11,591 bases of DNA from JAWLGW01 sp964569055 (GTDB lineage Bacteria > Planctomycetota > J058): positions 1-11,591 of the forward strand of contig CAZMSZ010000246.1 of the NCBI GenBank assembly GCA_964569055.1. Direction: 5' to 3'. Made by a program: the position numbers and the translations under genes. The notes under the pieces were generated by a model. The model was given only the letters and a program-made list of their open reading frames with translations, was not told where the DNA came from and did no database searches. Below are positions 6,885 to 11,591 of the stretch, in pieces. Numbering within the stretch: the stretch's first letter is position 1; each line of letters begins with the position of its first letter.

Positions 6885-8180
6885 TCAGAACTGCCCGACG
6901 TAGATCCGCGTGAACGCCTGCTTGATCTCCGCCCCGCTGAGCGCGCGCGCGGGGTGGCTCGAGGCCCAGGCGTTGTAGAGCTTGGCCCGCCCCTCCCCGT
7001 CGAGGTCCCACAGCACGTAGGTGTGCAGGCCGATCAGGTTGACCTCCATGCCCACCTCGCCGGTGCTCTGCTTGGAGCCGAGCGCGGTGGGGTGACCGAC
7101 GGTCTGAGCGGCGCGCAGCACGCGCTCGATCTCCTCGGCGCTCATGTCGCGGGTGTGGTACGTCCGGCTCGGGATCCCCGAGATCGCGTCGAACACCACC
7201 GAGGCGCGGCTCCACTCCATCGCCTCGTAGCCGCCCTTGTGCAGGGCCCAGGCCTTCTCGACCAGCTGCGGCCACAGCTCGTAGTGCACCACCTCGTGGC
7301 GCACGGCGGGGTCCCAGGGGTCGAGCAGGGTCGAGGTCACCTCGTCGAGGAGCGGGAAGAAGGCGGCCACCTTGGTCTCGCCCTTCGTCTTGTAAGGCAG
7401 CGCTCGGTCGATCGAGAGCCGCGCGTCGCGGCCGCCCGCGTGGACGCGGCGGAACACGACCGAGAACCGACCGTCGGGCAGGGTCGTGATCGCGGCCCGC
7501 AGCCACTCGGGGTCGGTCTTGGCGATCGCGATCAGCGCGCCGCCGAAGTAGCAGTGGGCCAGGCCCTGCTGCTTCACATCGTTGGGGTCGATCTGCCGCT
7601 CGTCCCCCTCCCCGCGCACGAACGGCACCCCGTCGAACACGGTGTAGCCCTCGGCGCGGGTCCCCTCCAGCGAGGGGCGCCCCTCGGCGTCCACCACCTG
7701 CCGCGCGCTGCGCGCGCCGGGGGGGGGCGGGTCCTTCTTGGCGCGCGTCGGGTCGAGCCCCTCGACGCCGAGGTCGTCGCCCACGAGCCTGCCCACGTCG
7801 CGGCTGCGCGCTGCGCCGCCCTCGCGGCACTCGCTGCGGCAGCGGCCACTCGGGTCGAGCTCGAGCTGCAGCCACACCGGCGCGGCGGTCGCGCCCGCGA
7901 GGCGCCCGACCGCCCCGACCGCGCCGTGCAGGCGGGCGCGCACCAGGCGACCGCGGCGCTGGGCCGGGCCGCGCAGGACCTCCTCGGTCCCGTCGACGTA
8001 CTGGACCTGCCGCTCCAGCCACAGGCGGCCGCGCGCGTCCTCGCGCAGCTCGAGCGCGCCGCTGAACGGGCCGCGGGCGAGGTCGTGCCCTTCGATCCGG
8101 TAGCGGCGGGTCTGGTCGGCCCGGGCCACGGCGGCCGCGGCGACGAGGGTCGCTACGGCGATCAACAGCGAGCTCCTCAC
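6885..8180 (-). CDS. Secreted calpain-like cysteine protease (peptidase family C2)
   Basis: This 431-residue protein has an N-terminal signal peptide (about 1-21, cleavage after A-R-A). A variable region of about 170 residues precedes a calpain-type protease core. The active-site block is Q-Q-G-L-A-H-C-Y-F with nucleophile C210 and oxyanion Gln204 six residues before it, as in calpains (Q-G-x-L-G-D-C). The segment E-L-W-P-Q-L-V-E-K-A-W-A at 301-312, followed by G-G-Y-E-A (316-320), closely matches the calpain L-W-x-x-L-L-E-K-A-Y stretch. The catalytic histidine is H386 in G-L-H-T-Y and the asparagine N403 in Y-N-A-W, where calpains have N-P-W. The core ends near the C-terminus with no calcium-binding EF-hand domain. 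The GTG start at 8180 is fixed by AAGGAGG (8192-8186) five bases upstream. Substrates are unknown. Fold assignment is strong; activity is likely but the motif drift leaves doubt. Confidence 0.88.
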   Translation of the reverse strand: MRSSLLIAVATLVAAAAVARADQTRRYRIEGHDLARGPFSGALELREDARGRLWLERQVQYVDGTEEVLRGPAQRRGRLVRARLHGAVGAVGRLAGATAAPVWLQLELDPSGRCRSECREGGAARSRDVGRLVGDDLGVEGLDPTRAKKDPPPPGARSARQVVDAEGRPSLEGTRAEGYTVFDGVPFVRGEGDERQIDPNDVKQQGLAHCYFGGALIAIAKTDPEWLRAAITTLPDGRFSVVFRRVHAGGRDARLSIDRALPYKTKGETKVAAFFPLLDEVTSTLLDPWDPAVRHEVVHYELWPQLVEKAWALHKGGYEAMEWSRASVVFDAISGIPSRTYHTRDMSAEEIERVLRAAQTVGHPTALGSKQSTGEVGMEVNLIGLHTYVLWDLDGEGRAKLYNAWASSHPARALSGAEIKQAFTRIYVGQF

Positions 8181-8185
8181 GCTGC

Positions 8186-8192
8186 CCTCCTT
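8186..8192 (-). promoter_or_regulatory. Shine-Dalgarno site of the calpain-like gene
   Basis: On the minus strand AAGGAGG lies five bases before the GTG at 8180-8178. It decides in favour of this GTG, which also places a clean signal peptide at the N-terminus, over a much longer open frame that continues upstream. Confidence 0.85.
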
Positions 8193-8220
8193 CCTGGCAA
8201 GCGGGATGCGCCGCGCGTTC

Positions 8221-8246
8221 GTGCAAGGGCCGCGCCGGGTGCAAGG
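8221..8246. repeat. GTGCAAGG direct repeat in the calpain/lipoprotein divergent gap
   Basis: GTGCAAGG occurs at 8221-8228 and again at 8239-8246, an 18-base offset. The two copies lie in the calpain leader or promoter region and just upstream of the proposed lipoprotein -35. Paired short direct repeats in a divergent promoter region can be a regulator-binding site, but this could also be chance. Confidence 0.35.
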
Positions 8247-8248
8247 CG

Positions 8249-8277
8249 TTGCGACGGCGAGCTCCGGGAGCGACGCT
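8249..8277 (+). promoter_or_regulatory. Candidate promoter of the lipoprotein gene
   Basis: TTGCGA (8249-8254), a 17-base spacer, then GACGCT (8272-8277) keeps A at position 2 and T at position 6 of the -10. Transcription would start near 8284, giving an untranslated leader of about 50 bases that holds a hairpin and a strong Shine-Dalgarno. The -10 match is weak. Confidence 0.35.
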
Positions 8278-8302
8278 CGGTTCGGCTCGGCGAGTGACGG
8301 TC

Positions 8303-8321
8303 GCAGCGGACGAACCGCTGC
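8303..8321 (+). repeat. Hairpin directly before the lipoprotein Shine-Dalgarno
   Basis: GCAGCGG (8303-8309) and CCGCTGC (8315-8321) form a perfect 7-bp stem with a five-base loop. The stem abuts AAAGGAGG (8322-8329), which lies four bases before the ATG at 8334. It could hold the ribosome-binding site open, protect the 5' end, or be a protein-binding palindrome. Confidence 0.5.
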
Positions 8322-8333
8322 AAAGGAGGCGAA

Positions 8334-9146
8334 ATGGAGCGGACGAGCCGGTGGCTGGCGGCGCTGGCGGTGACGCTCGGGGCGGGCTGCCCCGGGCCGC
8401 GGCCCGACCCGACGCCCGACCCGCCCACGCCGTCCCTGGCAGCCGAGCCTCCCGCTCCCGAACCCACGCCCGAGGTCGACCTCGCGGGCGCGCCCGCCGA
8501 CCCGACCGACGGGGAGCCGAGCGCGGCGCGCGAGGTGCCGGAGGGCGCGGCGCTCCCTCCCGCCAGCGCCTCGCAGCCGCCTGCGGCGGCCGCCGGCTCG
8601 GGGCGCGAGGAGCGGCTCCGCCCCGGGGTCCCGGTCCGTCCGAGCGAGGAGACCCTGCTCGGGCTCGAGGGCTGCACGCGGCGCGGGGAGCAGCTCGTGG
8701 CGCGGGTCGCGGTCGGGCTCGGGCAGAAGAGCTACACCGCCGAGGTGGGGGTCGGGGACGAGGTCCACCTCGGCCCGGCCCGGCTGCGGGTCCTCGCGGT
8801 CGACGAGCGCCAGGGCGTGCGGCTGCGCTGGGAGCGCGAGCTCGCGGGCGGCGAGGAGGTCCTCGAGGACGTCCAGGCCGGCACGGACGGCCGGCTCGAC
8901 CTGCCTCCCATGGGCTTCTACCGCCTCCCGGGCGGGGTCGTGCTCGCGCTCGGCAACGTGATCCCCAAGGACGGCGCCCCCGCGCTGCTGGTGCTCTCCG
9001 CGTTCCCGCCCGGCTACGAGCGTGACCCGACCGGCGGCTACGACCGCGCGGTGTTCCTGCGCCCCGGGGCGCGCCTGGAGGGCGCGGTGGCGAGGCTGCG
9101 GGTGCTCGCCGTCGGCGCCGACGCGGTCGGCCTGGCGCTCGAATAG
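8334..9146 (+). CDS. Predicted lipoprotein of unknown function, Pro/Ala-rich linker
   Basis: This is a 270-residue protein I do not recognise. It opens with a short charged start and hydrophobic stretch ending L-G-A-G-C with C19, an imperfect lipobox, so lipid attachment at C19 is likely. Residues 20-105 are a long Pro/Ala/Glu-rich linker, suited to spanning the periplasm. Residues about 106-270 look like a compact, beta-rich domain. Within it two segments, about 141-167 and 245-270, resemble each other and share the exact stretch A-R-L-R-V-L-A-V, suggesting an internal duplication. There is one further cysteine (C114). The start has a strong AAAGGAGG four bases upstream. The gene is divergent from the calpain-like protease gene and 58 bases before the channel gene. 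Both neighbours' products are also exported or membrane-bound, but a functional link is not shown. Confidence 0.8.
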   Translation: MERTSRWLAALAVTLGAGCPGPRPDPTPDPPTPSLAAEPPAPEPTPEVDLAGAPADPTDGEPSAAREVPEGAALPPASASQPPAAAAGSGREERLRPGVPVRPSEETLLGLEGCTRRGEQLVARVAVGLGQKSYTAEVGVGDEVHLGPARLRVLAVDERQGVRLRWERELAGGEEVLEDVQAGTDGRLDLPPMGFYRLPGGVVLALGNVIPKDGAPALLVLSAFPPGYERDPTGGYDRAVFLRPGARLEGAVARLRVLAVGADAVGLALE

Positions 9147-9166
9147 GCGCCGAGGCCGCGAGCAGG

Positions 9167-9195
9167 TTGCGGCGCGCCAGCGCGAGTGGGATCCT
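9167..9195 (+). promoter_or_regulatory. Candidate promoter of the mechanosensitive channel gene
   Basis: TTGCGG (9167-9172), a 17-base spacer, then GATCCT (9190-9195) ends nine bases before the ATG at 9205. Transcription would begin only a few bases before, or at, the start codon, and no Shine-Dalgarno is seen. It suggests that the channel has its own promoter although it lies only 58 bases after the lipoprotein. Confidence 0.5.
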
Positions 9196-9204
9196 GGTCG
9201 GCTC

Positions 9205-11591
9205 ATGAACGTGGGGACCCGACGGGTGAGCTGGCGGCCGATCGCGCTGCTGCTCACCGCCGCGGCGCTGGCCACGCCCGTGGCCGCGCAGGACGCGCCC
9301 GATGAGGCGCCGCCCAGCCCGGCCGCCCTCGAGGTGGCCGAGATCACCTCCCGGATCGCCGCGCTCGCGGCCGCGACCGACCTCCCGGACGCGGCCAAGC
9401 AGGCGGCGATCGCCAGCTACGAGCAGGCGCTCGAGCGGCTCGCCCGCACGCGCGAGCTCGCGGCGCGCAAGGCCGTGGTCGAGGCCCAGATCGCCGAGGC
9501 GCCCGCCCGCCTGGCGCGCCTGCGCGAGCGGCTGTCGAGCGCCCCGCCCGACGTGGTGCTCGAGGTGCCCCAGGGCGCCACGCTCGGCGAGCTCGAGCAG
9601 CGGCTCGCGCGCGCCGAGGCGGAGCTCGCCAGCGCGCGCGCCGAGACCGAGCAGCTCCGGCGCGAGGCCGGCCTGCGCACCGAGCAGCGCGCGACGTTCG
9701 GCGAGCAGCTCGTGAAGCTCGAGCGGCGCGCCGTCGAGCTGAGCGAGCAGCTGCGGGCCGCGCCGGCGCCCGACACGCCGCTGCAGGTGATCGAGGCCCG
9801 ACGCGCGCTCCTCGAGGCGCAGCTCGCCGAGGTCCACGCCGAGCAGGCCAGCCTCGACGCGGCGCTGCGGGGGCACGAGGCCGGGCGCGAGCTGCTGATC
9901 GCGCAGACCGACCTGGCGCTGCGGCGCGCGGCGCTGGCGGAGAAGGCGCACGCCGCCTGGCAGCAGGCGGTCGCGGACCGGCGCAAGCTGGAGGCCGAGC
10001 GCGCCAAGCGCGAGGCGGAGGAGGCGGCGCGTCAGGCCGAGGAGCGGCTGCGGCGCGAGGCGATCCGCCAGACGCCGCGGCTGCTCGAGCTGATCGAGAC
10101 GAACAAGCAGCTCGCCGCGGTGCGCGCCGGGCCGACCGGCCTGACCGCGCAGCTCGCCGAGGCGAACGAGCGCCTGACCGAGGCCCGCGAGGAGCTGGTC
10201 AAGCTGCGCGAGAGCTTCCGCAACGCGCGGCGCAAGGCGGAGGCCGCGGGCGTCAGCAACGCCATGGGCCAGTTCCTGCGCAAGCAGCTCGAGCGCCTGG
10301 CGGGGCTGGGCGCGCTCGCCCGCCGGGCGGCGGAGCGGCAGGAGCGGATCTCGGAGATCCAGTACCAGCTGATCCTGCGCGAGGAGGAGCGGCTCGAGGC
10401 GGCGGGGATCGAGCGCGAGGTCGCCGAGTCGCTCGCGGACCTACCGCCCGAGCAGCGGGCCCGGGTCGAGGCGGTGGCGCGCCAGGTGCTCACCGCCCGG
10501 CGCGACCTCCTCGACGCGGCGATCCGCGACACGGACCTGCTGTTCAACCGGCTGCTCGAGCTGGAGCAGGTCACGCAGCAGCTCGTCACCGGCGCCGTCG
10601 AGTACCGCCGGTACATCGAGGAGCGGATCCTGTGGGTGCGCAGCGTGGCGGGCAGCCCGACGCCCGACCTGCGCGCCGCGCGCGCGGCCGTCGGCGCCCT
10701 GGTGTTCGATCCCGAGTGGCCCGAGTCGCTCCGGGCCAGCGTCCGCGGCGCCCTGACCCGCTGGCCCGAGCTGATCCTGTGGGTCCTGGCGCTGGCGCTG
10801 GCGCTCGCGGCCCGGCCCTGGCTGAAGCGCCGCATGCGCCAGGCCGTGGAGACGCTGTGGCAGCCCGCCGAGGACCGCTTCGTCCGCACGCTCGAGGCGC
10901 TGTTCGAGACGCTGGCGCTGGCGGCGGCGCTGCCGCTGCTGACGCTCGCCGCGGCCTGGGCGCTGCGCACGCCGACCGAGCCGACCCGCGTGGCGAGCGC
11001 CGTGGCGAGCGGGCTCGAGGCGACGGCGCTCGCCATGGTCGCGTTCGAGGTGCTGCGGCAGGTCGTCCGCTCGCAGGGGCTGGCGGCGGCCCACTTCCGC
11101 TGGCGCTCCTCCAGCCTGGCCGCGCTCCGCCGTCACCTGCGCTGGTTCGCGCCGGTCACCCTGGTCTGCATGTTCGTGGTCGCGAGCCTCGACGCGCTGG
11201 GGGCGCCCACGCACAACGACTCGCTCGGGCGGCTGGCGTTCGTGGCCGAGGTGGTCGCGCTGTCGGTGTTCGCGCAGCGCGTGCTGCGCCCCAACGGCCC
11301 GGTGTTCGCGAACTACCTGCTCCGCAACGCGGGGGGCTGGCTCGACCGCTTGCGCTGGGTGTGGTACCCGCTGGCGACGGGCCTCCCGGTCGCCCTGGGC
11401 GTGCTCGCGCTGCGCGGCTACTACTTCTCGGCCCAGCAGCTCCTCGCGCGGGTGCAGTGGTCGCTGACCCTGGTGATCGGCTTGATCCTGCTCAACGCGC
11501 TGCTGCTCCGCTGGCTGCGCCTGGCGCGCAGCCGGCTGATCTACCTCCAGGCCGAGGAGGCGGCGGCGCGCGAGCGCGAGGCCGCGGCCGC
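9205..11591 (+). CDS. MscK/MscM-type mechanosensitive channel (C-terminus off window)
   Basis: The open frame runs 795 residues to the right edge without a stop. A signal peptide (about 1-28, ending V-A-A before Q-D-A) leads into a long periplasmic region rich in Arg/Glu/Leu/Ala heptads (about 40-500), expected to form coiled coils as in the MscS porin-like domain. The segment E-Y-R-R-Y-I-E-E-R-I-L-W-V (467-479), just before the membrane, is typical of the family. At least seven transmembrane helices follow, at about 520-536, 569-588, 600-617, 647-664, 677-691, 721-740 and 753-772. Blocks such as W-Y-P-L (720-723) and R-G-Y-Y-F (737-741) are characteristic of the MscK/MscM membrane domain. 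The pore-lining helix and cytoplasmic MscS vestibule must lie downstream. The protein would release solutes under osmotic downshock. Start chosen for the signal peptide and adjacent promoter motif; no Shine-Dalgarno supports it. Confidence 0.9.
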   Translation, partial: MNVGTRRVSWRPIALLLTAAALATPVAAQDAPDEAPPSPAALEVAEITSRIAALAAATDLPDAAKQAAIASYEQALERLARTRELAARKAVVEAQIAEAPARLARLRERLSSAPPDVVLEVPQGATLGELEQRLARAEAELASARAETEQLRREAGLRTEQRATFGEQLVKLERRAVELSEQLRAAPAPDTPLQVIEARRALLEAQLAEVHAEQASLDAALRGHEAGRELLIAQTDLALRRAALAEKAHAAWQQAVADRRKLEAERAKREAEEAARQAEERLRREAIRQTPRLLELIETNKQLAAVRAGPTGLTAQLAEANERLTEAREELVKLRESFRNARRKAEAAGVSNAMGQFLRKQLERLAGLGALARRAAERQERISEIQYQLILREEERLEAAGIEREVAESLADLPPEQRARVEAVARQVLTARRDLLDAAIRDTDLLFNRLLELEQVTQQLVTGAVEYRRYIEERILWVRSVAGSPTPDLRAARAAVGALVFDPEWPESLRASVRGALTRWPELILWVLALALALAARPWLKRRMRQAVETLWQPAEDRFVRTLEALFETLALAAALPLLTLAAAWALRTPTEPTRVASAVASGLEATALAMVAFEVLRQVVRSQGLAAAHFRWRSSSLAALRRHLRWFAPVTLVCMFVVASLDALGAPTHNDSLGRLAFVAEVVALSVFAQRVLRPNGPVFANYLLRNAGGWLDRLRWVWYPLATGLPVALGVLALRGYYFSAQQLLARVQWSLTLVIGLILLNALLLRWLRLARSRLIYLQAEEAAAREREAAA

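Noticed and set aside
3503..8180. Defence island (DUF4058, kinase and calpain-like protease near mutS)
   Set aside because: The protease is exported, the kinase is a membrane protein, and the genes appear to be transcribed separately. No effector/sensor pair, integrase or other defence gene is present.
6654..8297. A plus-strand open frame starting with a V-P-V-P-E-P repeat protein
   Set aside because: Its start is the hexamer repeat and the rest is antisense to the calpain-like gene, which has a signal peptide, catalytic residues and a Shine-Dalgarno.
9147..9175. Terminator hairpin GCGCCG...CGGCGC after the lipoprotein gene
   Set aside because: Six base pairs with a 17-base loop, no T-tract, and overlapping the proposed channel -35.

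Overview
This is a very GC-rich (roughly three quarters G+C by eye) chromosomal window from a Gram-negative-type bacterium. It has signal peptides, a likely lipoprotein, and an inner-membrane channel with a large periplasmic part. The Hanks-type kinase joined to TPR-like repeats, the DUF4058 protein and the secreted calpain-like protease are a gene mix I associate with Planctomycetota, or alternatively Myxococcota. I lean to a high-GC planctomycete but the sequence does not settle it.

Layout, left to right. A thioredoxin-fold gene (1-428, minus) runs off the left edge. A 254-base divergent gap with a long inverted repeat in the thioredoxin leader separates it from mutS (683-3445, plus). A DUF4058 gene (3503-4312, plus) and a transmembrane Ser/Thr kinase (4359-6647, plus) follow. 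A 237-base convergent gap is almost filled by one long imperfect inverted repeat built of CGTGCC hexamers (6669-6860). Then come a secreted calpain-family cysteine protease (6885-8180, minus), a divergent 153-base regulatory gap, a proline-rich lipoprotein (8334-9146, plus), and a large MscK/MscM-type mechanosensitive channel (9205 to the right edge, plus), cut before its MscS pore domain.

The genes do not form one obvious pathway. mutS (mismatch repair) and the thioredoxin are housekeeping. The kinase, calpain-like protease, lipoprotein and channel all act at or beyond the inner membrane. The thioredoxin, mutS, calpain and lipoprotein genes have strong Shine-Dalgarno sites 4-5 bases before their starts. 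The DUF4058, kinase and channel genes have none. Each of those three instead has a TTnnnn-17 bases-nATnCT promoter-like motif ending only 6-9 bases before the start codon, which suggests leaderless or near-leaderless transcripts and independent transcription. I found no tRNA, rRNA, CRISPR array, transposase or attachment site, and no clear sign of a new multi-gene system. The most unusual items are the hexamer-built inverted repeat, the promoter pattern and the divergent bacterial calpain.
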